A stretch of DNA of 64,000 bases from NCBI GenBank assembly GCA_006384855.1, contig VCJN01000051.1, positions 1 through 64,000 on the forward strand, read 5' to 3'. Positions 12,191 through 24,931 of the stretch are shown piece by piece. The stretch comes from Tetraselmis striata. Taxonomy: Eukaryota > Chlorophyta > Chlorodendrophyceae > Chlorodendrales > Chlorodendraceae. The notes beneath the pieces are model-generated. The model ran no database searches. It was not told the origin of the DNA and saw nothing but the letters and a program-made list of their open reading frames with translations. Each line of letters begins with the position of its first letter. Position 1 is the first letter of the stretch. The translations under genes and the position numbers were made by a program.

Positions 12191-12989
12191 CCAGCCACCC
12201 TCCCCTTACTTACTTTGTTCATTCAGGCTTTCTGGCCCCAAAAGCTTGTCATACTCTCGAAGCACCTTGTTCGGCAATGTGCCTGCGCCCCCCACTCCCT
12301 TGAAATTTCGCCCCGCGAACCGTATTAAATTTTACTACGGTATATATATGGTCGCTTTAGATTGCGCTGCTGGTGATTTGATAATCCGGTATATGCCGTC
12401 TGACTACGGCACAGGTAATCCTTACAGGTAGGGCATTATCTTATTCCGCTTTCGGGCGACCTGTACATAATCCTTATTTCGTCGCTAATGTGTACATCAG
12501 CATGCGGCGAGAAATCCTTATTATTTGTTATATGATTTACAACGACAGGTAGTCGCTAGTCGCTATCGACACGATTCGAACCTGTATGGAACCTGCCTTG
12601 GGGGGGGGGGGGGGGGAGCCGCGGCTCCGCCGGCCTCTGCGAGCCTACCTGCGCGCCACCGCCTGATGACAGTACAGTACAGGTACTGGCGGTAGCAGCG
12701 ACTAGCCCATCACAGAAACCCGTCATCACGCATCCGCGCAGCGCCGTTGGAATTTGGTTCGCGTCTCGTACGAGTAGCGAGCTAAGCCTTGCAGCGGCGT
12801 CAACCCAGAGCACTTGCAGTAACACGGGATCCACAGCAGCGGGTGGCGGCCCCGCCGCGCCTGAAGTCGTCCGCTATGTGCTGACTTGCGCAGCAGCTCG
12901 GACAATCGCCGACGGGGCTGTCGTTGACCCGGCGTTGACCTCTCCCCCCGGCCACGAACCTGGCCGCCGCCCGAGCTGCACCCGCCGTC
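12191..12989. other. Intergenic region before the TFxP-repeat gene
   Basis: The left part is AT-rich and shares the GGCAATGTGC segment with the repeat block. A G18 run lies at 12600-12617, and the word GTCGCTAGTCGCTATCGA at about 12551. Promoter and 5' UTR of the plus-strand gene at 12990 should lie in the right part; no element was recognised. Confidence 0.35.
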
Positions 12990-15900
12990 ATGGACAACTC
13001 GCAGTCGTACCTGGACGAGGTGAACATCCCCCCCCCCCCCCCCCCCCCCTCCCGCCCCCCTCCCCCGCTGACCCCGGCTAGTCGGCAGCCCTCGAGAGCC
13101 CAAGGTCGCGTCCTCATGGTGTCCTCATTGTCCCGCTCGAGCACATCCCTCCCCTCCCCCCGGCGTGGGCTCCTTGAACACTCGACGGCCTTCCACCTCC
13201 GACATGCACACGCCTGCCGCAGGTGGAGGCGGACATCCTTCTCTGCGAGGAGTTTCTGGCCCGAGATGCAGCAGGTAAGGGGGTTGCGGCCGGCCCATAG
13301 TACGACGGGCAGTTTATGGTGGGATAGGGACATCCTCCCTCTATGTATACCCATCCCCAGCTGCCGGGTCTCTGTGCCATCGCACCACAGACACGTGTGC
13401 CTGCCTGCCTGCCGGCCGGCTTCCCGAGCTGGCGACAGATCGGGGGCCAGAGCACACCCAGGCCTCCTTCCTCTAGGCTCTCCCCCGCTTGCTGCCTCTG
13501 GCAATGCTCAGTAGCCTGCAGCAGCCGCCCCGATGTTGTGACTTGCCGCATCGCACCTGTGATGATGACTTTGCTCCTGCATGACCTTTGCAGGCGGCGG
13601 CTCAGAGGGCTCTGCCCCCGCTGGTCCCTCGGGCGAGGGTGAGGACGCCCCGGGTAATGAGGCCCAGGGGCAGGCGCCGGCTGGAGATAGCCGCAGTCGC
13701 GCGGTGCGGCAGCGGCTGACAGACGACCGACGGCGGGAGATCCTGCTGCGCCTGGTGACCGACCGCCGAGCGCGACGATCGCCGGGCTCGAGCGCCGGTG
13801 GGGAGCGCCCCTCTGCACACAACATGTCCCGTGAAGAGCGACAGGAGCGCGTGCAGCACCTGCTGGCCGAGCGGGAGAGGTCACTCAGCTACGAGTACGA
13901 TGGTGCGCTTGGCGCCAGGGACATGCGTTCCCCAAGACCCTCGCTGTGCCTGTGGGCAGGGACTGTGTTTGTGGGGAGGGGGAGGGGGGGAACAGGGCAG
14001 GCACTGGCAGGCCTGAGCTGCTGTGTGCTCTGCCCTGCCCGTGGATGCCGTAGATGCTGTGAGCCTGGGGCAACCAGAGGGCGATAGCTCCCTGGCGCTT
14101 AGCCCCGCCCTTCAGCCCGGTGGTGGCAGCAAACTCGCCGACCTGCCCGGCGCGCCGCCCCCTGGCGCCGGTCCCTACGAGTTTGACCCCGCGCTGCTCT
14201 ACACGCCCGCCAGCGACGGCGACTCCGTCACCTTCCTCTCGGACGAGCCGTGGCACGAGCACAGCACTGACCTCCGTGCAGAGGACTCACTGGTGAGGCC
14301 CTCCTGCCTGACTGCCCCCCAAAAGGGGCTATCTCATTGCGCATTGGACAAGAGGGGCAGGGAGGCGCCGGCTTGATGGGCCAGCTGAATGGACCAGCCA
14401 GCAAACAGCACTGTGCACACTGAAGAGGACTTGCTGTTCATTTATACGGCAAATCATTGTTGTTATTTTCCACGGATAACCTTCGGCTTTTGCAGTTATG
14501 GGGACTATAAAGTGCAGGTACCGGTACTGTTCTTATTGTACAAACTATCAGTTCATATACCTGTCAATGCTAGCGTATGAACGTGTGTCAGCATCACAAT
14601 GTATTATTGCATGTCCTGCTTTAATAGTTGGTTCTGCTGCATGTAGTGCAATGTGAATGTGTGAGACACTGCCAGGCACCACCCAGGAATCTTCATGATG
14701 TCCAGTGCTCAGCAGCCGGCCGTCGCACCTCCGAACGCCCCCCCCCCCCCCCCACACACACACACACACACACACACACATGCTGCCGCCGCCGCTTGTG
14801 CTGCCGGGGTACCAGACACCATGTGCTGGGCACCACCATCCTCCGCGCCAGTCTAAGCCATGCATGGCACCCAGAGGTGCCATGCTCGTGCACACGCCGC
14901 CGTCACCAGGGCGCAGCTGTACACCGCAGCCGCCGTTATCCAACCATGTCCATCTGAGCCACCTTGTGCCTCTGTGCCTCTGGTAGGACCTCTCTTCCGT
15001 GCAGTTGGTGGAGGCGCCACCGCAGGCACGCGTGCCGAAGGCCGACTCGGCGCAGATAGAGCAGCGCAGCGGCAGCCCCGCGCGGACGCGCTCCCTCCAT
15101 AGGCAACAGGGCGGCCGCGGACTGCCTCCCCGACCCGCAAGTGCGCCGCGCGCACGGCGAGGGGCGCCGCCAACCAAGGCCTCCGACTTCAGCTTCCGCG
15201 TGGAGGAGCGGATCCGTAGCAGCCGCCACTCCAAGGAGGTGTGTGATCACAACCAAACCCAAAACAACAAGAATACAACAACGCATGATGCCCCGCAGCA
15301 CATTGTTAGCAATCATCCCTGGCGCCTGGCGCATCGACAAGCCCCCCCCCCCCCCCCCCCCCAAAAGGAGTCCTTACATCTCAATGCCCCATCGCCCAGC
15401 CCTGAGCCATGCGCGGGCGCCGGCCGCTGCTGCGCAGGCTGTTGCCGCCGCCGTGGAGGCCAAGCTAGCGAGCGAGCTCACCTTCCAGCCCAAAGTCAAC
15501 CCCTCCAAGGGGCACCGAGCGCAGCCGCTGACTCTGGAGGTACGATGATCCGCGTAAGGAGCTGTCGGGAAGGGGCGGTAGCTTGGTGGTGGGCAACATG
15601 TATTGCGCTGTTACTTGAGTTGTGCCTGCCCCATCTTGCCTGTTCTCGCACCGCAGGACCGGATACAGGTGCTTGCAGAGCCGCGGAGCTCGCGGTGGGA
15701 GCAGTACGCCAAGCGGCGCGCCGAGGCGGAGGCCAACGCGGCGGTTGAGTGCTCCTTCCGGCCCAAGGTGGGGCGTCCGCCGCAGAGGCGGCAGGACGTG
15801 GCGGGCGCGGATGGTGGCAGCGTGGTGGAGCGACTGATGGGCAGCGCAAAGGACCGGCAGCAGAAGCGGTATGTGGGAGCCACCCTGAGGCTGAAGCTGG

Positions 15901-18900
15901 GGCTCACAAAGCGACCAGCATGCTGCCGGCTGGTGGTTTGTTGAGGATTTGGGGGAACGGCATACCCCATGTGATCAGTTTGCTGCTAAGAAGGTGCTTG
16001 TTTATTTCTACATCAGAAAGCCACAGTCACCCTCATCCCTGCCTCCACGCTCGCCTCTCCCAGGGATCAGGCTCGTGCTGAGCTAGAGCAGGCGCAGCTG
16101 GCGGAGTGTTCCTTCCAGCCGCGCGTTAACGACGCCAAGCTGAACAAGGAGGAGTACCGCCCCATCCACGAGCGCATCGGGGACATCCAGCGCGCCAAGC
16201 ACGAGAAGCTTGCAGCGGCACGGCTGAGCGCGCAGGCGGGCGAGGACGACGGCGCGGGGCGGCCGCGCATCAACCCGCGTTCTGCCAAGCTGGCGGCGCG
16301 GCGGCGCAGCATGGACGCGCAGCAGATGGCGGCGGCGCTACGCGCATCGAAGAGCGAGATGGATTTGGTAGGGCGCGCCACATGCTGTTCGCACCCTGCC
16401 ATCCTGAGTACCGGCCTGGCTCGGCCATACCGCCCAGCTGGCTTCGGGTGAAGCGAGAGGTGGGGCACTCAAGCCGACACCCGAATGCGCAGGCTGTCAA
16501 GGAGGCGGAGTACACCTTTGCGCCGCGCATCAACCCCAACAGCGAGCGCATCCTCCAGCAGGCAGCGAAGGAGGTGCTGCCCCCTTTCCCCCACCTCCCC
16601 CGCTGTCGCCCCCGCCAACTCTTCCTCCCGGCTGATGCGCGCACTGGGACCCTGTCCCGCAGGAGTCTCTTCCGGAGAGTTTCCTGGAGCGGCAGCGCTT
16701 TTACCAGCGGCAGCGACTGGAGAAAAAGCAGCTGATGCAGCAGCAGGCGGTGCGCTGCCTCCCACTCCCTTCCCCTGACCGCATCCAGCACTGCCATCAC
16801 TGGCCTGGTCTTGGTAAATCAGGCTAACACATCGAGCATTTGCAGCGTGTTTTCCTTTCTTGCCAGAAGACACCCTGCCGTCGCCGAAAGCAGTGGTAGG
16901 CGGGTGTGGTCTCAGGGGGTGGGTTGACCTTTGGATGAGGGCAATTGCTGGAAGGGTGCGGGCTCCAGCATCTGGGATGTCACAGACGTCGTATACACTC
17001 GAGAGGAAACTTCGCGCTGTCGTTTCGTTGGGGGGGGGAGGGGGGGAGGGGGGCTTCCGCGACTACCCCGTGGCTGTACAGACCTCAACGACGGTGATTG
17101 ATGATGGGTTGCGAGCAGGCTCACCGCGATGGCCAGCCACCCACTTGGCCCTGCGCTGCTGGTGCGCAGGAGGACAAGGACTGCACCTTCCAGCCCGCAG
17201 TGGGCTTCAACGACGTCACGCTGGGCCTGTCACGAGGGCACAGCGTGAACCTGGGCGAGTCGACGGACGAGATGATGGAGCGCCTGACATTCGTGGATCG
17301 TCAGCGCCGCGAGCACGCGCAGCAGGCGCGCCTGGCTGAACTGCAGGCGGGTGAATGCACCTTCAAGCCGAGCATCAATGAAAAGTCGCGGAAGATGGCG
17401 CGGGTGGGTCCCGCAGCCGACTGGTCTCCATCCAGTCATCCATCTTGCCTGATCGTGTTCCCCTACCCACGCCCCATGGCCTGGCCCTCTGCCGAGCTGG
17501 CTCCTGCGTCTGAGAGCAACACGCCCCCTGAGTACCCTCCACCGCAACCCGCTGCCCACGCAGAAAAAGCCGCTGACGGAACTTGCGAGCAACGAACGGG
17601 CGCGCCGGGCACGGGAGGAGGCGGAGCGCAAGGTAACACTGCCTACCTGGCCCCCGTTCCCTCAGCGATCACCCCGCCCAGCCCGTTCCCCGCCTGTGGA
17701 CTGCGGCTGTCGACGCGCCTATTCGAATCCGTGGTACAAGCGTCATATTCAAGCTTTGTGCATCCGCGATAGTACAGGTTACCTGTGAATTGACAGCTAG
17801 GGCAGGTTCTCATTTGCAGCGTTCTTATTATTACTGGTGGCACCCAGGTATACTCGTTTTCCCTCTCGGTCTCTCTCTATGTATGTATGCATGCATATAT
17901 GTATGTATGTATGTATGTATCAGTGTATATATTTCTGCATGTATGTATCAATGTGTGTATGTGTGTATTGCACATGTCGCACACCAATGCCCGGCGCCTA
18001 TTGTTGACTGCGGGGGCGCAGGCAGCAGAAGAGTGGCGGCAGGAGCACACGTTTAAGCCCGCCATCCGCAAGTCGGCGGTGAAGCGGACCGGGGAGGTGC
18101 CCTTGCAGGTGGCGGGCACCGACCCCTCAGTGCTGCTGCAGCGCATCGCGGCGTACCGCGAGGAGAAGGAGGCCAAGCTGCTGGAGGCGCGCGCCGCACG
18201 CGAGGAGGCGGAGCTGCTGGAGTGCACCTTTACGCCGGAGGTCAACCAGGGCGTGGCGCCGCCGGTGAGCCCTTGGCCGCCTCTGCCTGGGGGTGTTGGT
18301 GTGAGGGTGGGACCAGGTGGCTGGGCTGGGGCTGAGGCGCCTCGCTGTGGGCTGCTTGGCGCTGCAGGGTGCGCCGGTGGTGGTGCGCGGACTGGGGCGG
18401 CACATGGAGCTGCAGGACCTGGCGCGCCGGCAGCGGGAGGAGCAGGAGAAGCGCGAGGCTGAGACGTTCATCACCAACCCGCAGGTGGCACGGCCCGCCC
18501 GCTGCGCACGGATGCCAGGACAAAGGCTGTTCAGTCTCACCTACCAACTGCGCACTGCCACAGCTATGAATCTCAAGTACTTTACGCTGGGGGCAGGGAG
18601 TCTGAGGCTTCTATGCCTCCTATGCATGTCAAATCATCTACCCGGTCCAGCAGCCATGTGGTCTCGTATTAAATATGTTTCTTAAAAACATCACAAAGTT
18701 GCAGATAATTCTGATTTACCTGTCGAATTTTTACTTGATTCTTTTCGATTAGCGCATTTACTTGATGCTAAGCCTGCTGCCCCTGGTGCGGGAGCGCAGG
18801 GGCACAGCCAGCCGTTCACTGTGCCCAAGCCATTCAAGCTGGCGACCGGCAACCCGGAGCGCGCAGCACGGGCGGCGCGCATCCGCGAGGACAAGGAGGC

Positions 18901-19018
18901 GGCGGAGATGCAGGAGTGCACCTTCACGCCCGCCACCAACCAGCGCGCCAACAGGGAGCTCATCGCCGCCATCCTGGGCGACCCCTACTCCATCGACACC
19001 AGCATGGGGCAGCTGTAG
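12990..19018 (+). CDS. (E/C)xTFxPxxN-repeat coiled protein, function unknown
   Basis: Fifteen exons were read, all joining in phase: 12990-13019, 13223-13274, 13594-13902, 14054-14292, 15005-15238, 15438-15539, 15657-15868, 16064-16367, 16493-16573, 16663-16749, 17170-17403, 17564-17632, 18022-18264, 18368-18484 and 18800-19018. The product is about 840 residues, starting MDNSQSYLDE and ending DTSMGQL. It is charged and helical in character, rich in Ala, Arg and Glu, with no signal peptide or membrane segment. Its signature is a short motif repeated nine times: ELTFQPKVN, ECSFRPKV, ECSFQPRVN, EYTFAPRIN, DCTFQPAV, ECTFKPSIN, EHTFKPAIR, ECTFTPEVN and ECTFTPATN, plus a degenerate AETFITNPQ. Each copy usually follows a basic/acidic helix such as RRAEAEANAA. 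From memory, similar motifs occur in large uncharacterised proteins of flagellated protists, so a ciliary or cytoskeletal role is an inference only. The function is not recognised. Confidence 0.85.
14738..14782. repeat. Compound microsatellite C15 then (AC)n
   Basis: A C run at about 14738-14753 leads into some fourteen AC dinucleotides. It lies in the intron between the exons ending at 14292 and starting at 15005. Confidence 0.9.
17878..17965. repeat. (ATGT)n microsatellite in an intron
   Basis: Imperfect ATGT/GTAT repeats inside the intron between exons 17564-17632 and 18022-18264. The short open frame across it is an artefact of the repeat. Confidence 0.85.
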
Positions 19019-19310
19019 CCGCGACGTACCGATGCCATGGGGACCGCAGCTGCTGGCCGGCCTATTCTGGACGATACCCAGACAAAACGGGGCGGCTGCC
19101 CTAAGCGGCATGTACAACCATGGCAAAACTGATAATATTCTATTCTTAAGCGTGACAAATGACACAAATGAGGATGATTATCCCAGCGCGCTAGAGACTC
19201 CTCACTTTTGGGCGGTCTGTTCTTGGTTCCTTTTTGAGATGTGAAAGAGTGTGCACATTGACCGAGTGACAGTTGACAAAGCGTGAAAATCATGCTGCAA
19301 GTGGATTTGG

Positions 19311-19315
19311 TTACA
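19311..19315 (-). promoter_or_regulatory. Candidate polyadenylation signal TGTAA
   Basis: TTACA on the plus strand is TGTAA on the minus strand, the usual green-algal polyadenylation signal. It lies about 140 bases past the stop of the minus-strand gene at 19453, which fits its 3' UTR. Confidence 0.5.
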
Positions 19316-19452
19316 TGCCAGCCGGCAGCAGCATGGATCGCCGGCCAGGCGGGAGGGTTTTGGGGGAGGGGTGTTGCAGAGTAACTGAATAGCAATGGCT
19401 GACCACCACGTCCCCCGTACTGGATGCACGGAGGGTCCCGCGGTACGCCGCA

Positions 19453-21863
19453 TCACTCCCGCTCCTCCGAGGGTTTGGGCGCCTGCCCGCCGGCGCGCAT
19501 TAGGCTGGCTGACAGCCGGCGCGCAAACTCGCTGTCCTCCGCCGGGCCGCCCTCCCGGGACGCCAGCCCCTGCATGCAAGGACACAGCTCCACCGTCAGA
19601 GCTTCAGCGCAACCGCACACATAGTGTCAACCAGACCACGATGGTACGCCCAGTTTTAGAAGAGAACGCAGTACCGGCATCCGATTTTCGGAGCAGATAC
19701 TGGCGCTCTTGAAAGCGCATTGGCACCTGTAGCAGGTTACGATGCCACAAATATACAGTGGTTGGCAACAAATTTAGTGCCGCACTCCAGAGCAGGCCAG
19801 ATTCCACAATTCACGAAATCTGGTATTCTCAAGCTGATGGGCATCAAACAACAATTCTATGGCTGCCACTAGGTATAAGTGCCAACTATAGCTGTTTAAT
19901 TGGTTGACGGATTCTCCTGGAGAGGGGAAGGCGGGGGGGGGGGGGGGGGGGGGGGGGGGATTACCCCTCCCCCGAAGAAGCCCTGCATTGTGCCCGCCAT
20001 CCCGGAGAATCGCTCCCGCATGCGGTCCGCTAACGGGGCGGTCCAGCCCTCAAGCACCCGCTTGGCGTCCTCCTTGCTGTGGATCTGCACACCAAAACGG
20101 CACCCCCTCGATGTTGAGCCACCATGTCTGGGCGCGCAGCATCGTGACCTGGCGGCGCTCGGGGTGTGAGTGAACCCACCTCCCACGTGTGCAGGGTGAA
20201 GCCAACGAGGAAGGTTGCCCCTATGGCTCCAAGCAGGGAACCGTAGATGAGCGATCGTACGCCCGTCTGCATCGAAAAGAAGCGCAGCAGGCTCAGAGGG
20301 GGGGGGGGGGGGTGGAGAGGGCTTGTACAAGAGGTCGTAGGCTGGGCATGACACTCTTGTACACCGCCAGCGCTCTCAGGGCAAGTAACGGGCATTGGGA
20401 CGCAATCCTGCGCTACTGGGTGTTATCACAGAAGCTGGTGCCTGGTGCAGACTCCGTGAATGGCAGACCAAAGGGTACTCTCTCCCTTCCATTCCCACTG
20501 TCGGACCCGGGAGGAGGGCGGCGGACTGAGAAGCTGGCCCCACCGCATATGTGCGCTGCGCCAATTCTTGCGCCTCCGGAGACAGCCCACGCGTAGCCAG
20601 CTGGCTGGCTGTTGAGAGGGAGGGCCGGCAGTAGGAGGCCAGCTCAGATTGCATGGTCGGTAGAGAGGGCGGCAGGCAGCTCCAACTGGGGGCACCTTGG
20701 ACCCCTTTACCTGCCGAATCCTGCGGAAAGACATGCCCGTAATGCTGGCGGCGGGACATGCGCGGCACTGCGGGCGACATGCCCGCCACGGATGTCGCCG
20801 CCAGCCGGTACTTGCGCAGCTCCTCAGGGCTGAGCCCTGCCGGCGCGCCCTTCACACGCCTAAGCCATTTCAGGTAGGAAGGGGGGGGGGGGGGGGGAGC
20901 GAGGAGCTGAGCATGCGGAGCCCGGCGCTGTTGGGGAGCCACATGCAATCAGGGCGATGTAGAGCCCAGCGGCCAGCGCACAGGCTCGGACATCAACCGC
21001 CGTCATCACGACTGTCACTCTTTATACACACCAAATGCTCTGGGATCTACAGGGTGGGTTGCGGCAGGGGCGCGGTTTCACCTGTCATACTCCTTGCGAG
21101 CAGCGGCATTGGGGTCGTGGATACGCGCCTGCTGCTGCAGAATCTCCATGCCCACCTCGAAGTGCCTCTCGCTGTGCAACCTGCGGGGCAGCCAGGCAAG
21201 GCATCCCTTCGGCCCGCCAGCCAACCGCTCGGCAGCACTCCACACCCGTGCAACCCACACCTCCCTCACACGCACACATCACCGACTGGAAATGCGCTGG
21301 GCGCAGGTAGACCGCGCCAAAAGACCACAGACAGCGCACACGCCACAGGCGCCCCCCTCATCCGCAAGTCCGCACGGCCTGGAGGCTGCACCTGTCACCC
21401 TCCCCATTGCTCGCCGCCTCTTCGTCGACCTCGCCGTCAATACCCTGCCTCTCTGCCAACCGCTTGCGCCGCAGGTTCTGCAGGTCCGCCTCCTGCAGGG
21501 TAGGGGGGTAAGCAGGCCGCCTTGGCTCAGCGGGAAAGATGAGTTCCAGGGTCGGGCAGGGTCGAGAGGCTGTCTGCCATCCGGGGCAGGCTGTAGAGGC
21601 GGAGCTGAGGGGGTCACCGTCGTCACTGAGAACAGAAAAGCACTCGTCTAGTGATTCGTATAGTCGGAAGTGAGTGGAAAGCATGGCAGCGCCTGTGTGT
21701 TCGTGAGAGGGCATGGCTCGACTGTATAGGAGTGTCCGAGGTCGAATAGGGGGGTCAGATAGAGGGTCGGAGCGAGGCGGGGTGGGCTTGCTAGCCGCGC
21801 CTGCTCGGTCTTGAAATAGGCCTGCTCGCGCGCGTAGCCATAGCGGCCCAGGATGCCCGCCAT
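19453..21863 (-). CDS. Small single-pass membrane protein, family not recognised
   Basis: Exons on the minus strand: 21863-~21793, 21492-21392, 21180-21082, 20859-20711, 20266-20180, 20084-19965 and 19569-19453. The start is MAGILGRYGYAREQ; the stop TGA is at 19455-19453 after KPSEERE. The first half is basic and helical (LRRKRLAERQ, HFEVGMEILQQQ, DPNAAARKEYDR, LSPEELRKYRLA). Then comes a hydrophobic segment, LIYGSLLGAIGATFLVGFTL, encoded at 20266-20180 and enough for one membrane helix, followed by an amphipathic segment (SKEDAKRVLEGWTAPL) and a Ser/Gly tail. Adjacent exons join in phase except 20859-20711: its upstream frame and the frame needed for the membrane exon differ by one base, so it contains either a border I misread or a one-base change. 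The first intron may use a GC donor. No family or location can be named; an organelle membrane is possible. Confidence 0.7.
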
Positions 21864-22722
21864 CGGCGCAGCTCTCCTGACTTCGCAGCGGCAGCGGGAG
21901 GAAGTGGCACCGCGGGTTAAGGTGGGCGAAGTCAGACAGGTGTGGCTTGCGGATTGTCGGCAGGTGTGGCTTGCGGCTTGTTACGACGTGGCGGGCCGGC
22001 TATATGGCCAGCGCCGGCAATTCGCTGTCGTATTTTTTTTTTCGCGCATATTTCGTCACTATGTCCACCAGCATACCTTCCGCACTTGCTGCAGCAGGCC
22101 GTCGGACTGCTCGGCATATATCCTGTGTATTACAATCACATGCTAGCTAGTCCGAAATATACAGTTGTCGCTCGGTTAATTTTCGTCATCGTGTATTATT
22201 AACAACTCCAGCCGCTGCACTAGTGGTAACGACTACTGCATAGCGACCAGCTACCGTATGTTAATCCTTAATTCGATACATACCGGCCGGCCGGGTTATA
22301 TCAATCATTGCGTGCCAAGATGAGTATCGCGATATACACCCCTCGAAACCCTAAAAAGTCCGGGTTCTGCATTTTCGATCGCAAAGCGCATGCATGGGCG
22401 AGGATAACGCCGGCTGCATGTGCATACATGCTAACTACAGTGGGAATAGTCCGGGCGAACGCCTATTGTGCGCTTTATACCCACCCGCGCGACAACACGA
22501 CCATTTGTGGGCGCCCTTTAAAAAACGAGAAATCGGTGCATGATGCGTTGGCGCCGGAAAATTGTGGGTTGCGCCAACCGTCCAAACCTATGGAAGTAGC
22601 GGCACTCGTCGCACCAAACTCGGTGAATACGGCCCTTGGCATAAAGTTGCACACACCGTGCGTGTAGGCCACTGAAAGCATGTCGCTATGGGCACGACGT
22701 GACACTTAAACGACAAGTTGGC
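21864..22722. other. Intergenic region without a recognised gene
   Basis: Upstream of the minus-strand membrane protein gene. It has mixed composition with some AT-rich stretches (22080-22300). Open frames here are short and overlap on both strands with no family resemblance. Confidence 0.4.
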
Positions 22723-23698
22723 CACTATGGGGAGCAGTTTTGGGGTGAAAATAATGTTGTTTCTGTGGCGAACGCACGTAGAAGAGGCATTCGATGGGGC
22801 CCTTGGCGTAGGGCGATGCTCTACTATGGGGGCGCGTGGTAGGTGGAATGCCAGTTGCACCGTTTCGTGGGCGGGGTGGCGCGGTAGGGGCGTGGACTTT
22901 AATTAATATGAAATTCCTTGAAAAGTGCTGTGGAAAATGGCATTTTGGCTGGTAGATGTGTGTATCGCTAGGAGGCGGCACATTCCAAGTGTTGGTAGTC
23001 CGTGGTCATCCACACACATAACGCTCTCGCACAGCCAGGTATGGGGTTAGACACGCACTTGGCGCAAAGCCACGCGCCCGACATGGGTGGGCACATGAGG
23101 CAGTGAGGGGCAACTTGGATGATCATCTTTGGGGACTTTTTCCGGGGCCCTAAATAATCGAATTTTTGATTTCAGACAATTGCTATCTACGCAGATTTGA
23201 ACGAGCAATCGCGTGGTATTTTTAAAACGTTTTTCTGAGCAAGCCCTGAGAAGTTATAGCGTTTTACAGCCAAGGGGGTGTTGCTGAGCGTGGCCGACAC
23301 TGATGCCATGCCAGTATCGCAACGCGACATGTACTAGCCGCCGCCCACACGGCTGCACCCCAACCAAATGCGCCCGAGCCCCTCGCCAATGTGTTTCCTC
23401 ACGCGTTCATGGCCATCCCGCCGTTTGGTTGTCTATTCACGCGCGTCGGGGTGTGCGTGACACCGACCCTGGTTTTGGTGCAGTTGCGGGCGACGCCCAT
23501 CCACGCACCAAGTGCAGCGTGACACCCTATCTAGTCAAACGTCTTCAAGCTTCGGTTTGAGCCACTCGTCATGCAGGTCTTATAAAACCCTCTGAGATTC
23601 CAGGGTTTCATTTCATATACCCTACGTTCAGGTACCCTAGACTTCTGAAGTCTTGAGACTGCCGAAAAGCGACCCCAAAACTTATGTGGAGGGGTGTA
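22723..23698. repeat. ~975 bp dispersed repeat, copy 1
   Basis: The whole segment recurs at 32283-33252 in the same orientation, with mostly single-base differences and small indels. It starts near GGGGAGCAGTTTTGGGGT and ends near CTTATGTGGAGGGGTGTA. The word AGTTTTGGGGT occurs near the start and inverted near the end (GACCCCAAAACTT), suggesting weak terminal inversion as in a non-autonomous DNA element. Both copies lack a convincing coding frame. Confidence 0.75.
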
Positions 23699-24931
23699 TA
23701 TTCACGGCTGTTTTCGTACTGATGAAGGTACGGGTACCAGCAGTACGAGATACGTGGCCATTCTTCGCTTGCTGCTGTTCTCCATATAGGTACGGGTACT
23801 GAAGGATAAGCAGCGACCATGGGCAGATATCCTTCGTATTCCCCGGTTTTGCAGCTTTTCCCGCCCCCGGTGGGACAGGACTTCGCAGCTAGTCTGGCGC
23901 TGCTGGGCGACGTTCGAAACTGTTTTAAGCGCCCGCCTGTATTTAAGTAGCAGGAGGCGATTTTGAATCCACAGGTCGCGATATAATATAAATGTCCTAG
24001 TGATGGCGGGCTTTGATTCTTGCCCGACTAAGATGCCCTGTATGCCCTTCCAACCACCTACAGCTCCGTGTTATGTCTCTCTCTCTCTATCGTTAATAAG
24101 GCATGTACTAGTCGCTACAGTCTGCGGGCTTTTGACAATGCTGACTGTAGATTTTTCGTGTAAGGATTTATCTCATAATTGAATCCACGAGCAGAAGAGA
24201 GCGGAGTTCCGCTCGGCGCGGGACCGCAGTAATTGCACGAGTTAATCCCTAGTTGTCTACTTCAACTGATTTTCTCATCCCGTCATGCTGTCATAAACAG
24301 GCCAGCCCAATAGCCTAGAATACGAGTAAATATAAAAATTAAATTGCTGGAACATGTATCTAGAATAATAAATCACACTATCCATAGGGTAATTTATGCA
24401 AATACCCTGTTCATATTAAGGTATGAAAAAACTAACGATGTGAGGCAGCAGATGCCACACCAGAAGCAAGCGAAGGTACTCGGAGGCATGGTACAAGGGT
24501 GCTGTAATTTCATTACAAGTATAAGGCGCGGTCGCTAATAATTGCGCTGCATGGACGCTGTTTCCGGGTCCTGCTGCTGAGGCGGCTGTTGGCGTGTTCA
24601 GCGTCATCATATACTGTGAATGATGTGTGGCAGGTGGGGCAGCTGCAGCTCTCACCAGCAGCCAGGCGCCCCCTACAAATCGGCAAGCTGAGCCCGCGTG
24701 CCGTTGTGCTCAATGTTTCGTGAGGAAGCTGAAGCATGGCTTCGAGTCTCAAGGCGAAAAAGTGCGAAATATAAAGGCATGCAGTTAACACCACAAACAG
24801 CAGCTGTAGGCAACAACAATCTCGCTGCAACAGGCAGCGTCCGGAACGCGGCGCACTGCAACGCGCTGTCGCCAAGCACAACGCCTACTGTACGCCATGT
24901 AGGCTGGCTCAGTGTGCATGAGTGTGAAACC
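23699..24931. other. Intergenic region; 3' flank of the minus-strand plastid gene
   Basis: No gene is recognised. A TCTC run lies at about 24077-24090 and an AT-rich stretch at 24310-24430. The right end should hold the 3' UTR of the gene ending at 24932. Confidence 0.4.
24513..24517 (-). promoter_or_regulatory. Candidate polyadenylation signal TGTAA
   Basis: TTACA on the plus strand, TGTAA on the minus strand, about 415 bases beyond the stop codon at 24932. Long algal 3' UTRs make this plausible, but it is not proven. Confidence 0.35.

Noticed and set aside
12560..12600. tRNA-like GATTCGAACC box
   Set aside because: The flanking bases do not pair into a T-arm or acceptor stem, so no tRNA gene is called. 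No other tRNA or rRNA gene was seen.
12800..13504. 234-codon minus-strand frame
   Set aside because: Overlaps the first exons of the plus-strand TFxP-repeat gene and is low-complexity Gly/Arg sequence.
16866..16900. Possible extra small exon (KTPCRRRKQ) in the TFxP-repeat gene
   Set aside because: Its only good donor breaks phase, while joining 16749 directly to 17170 keeps the frame.
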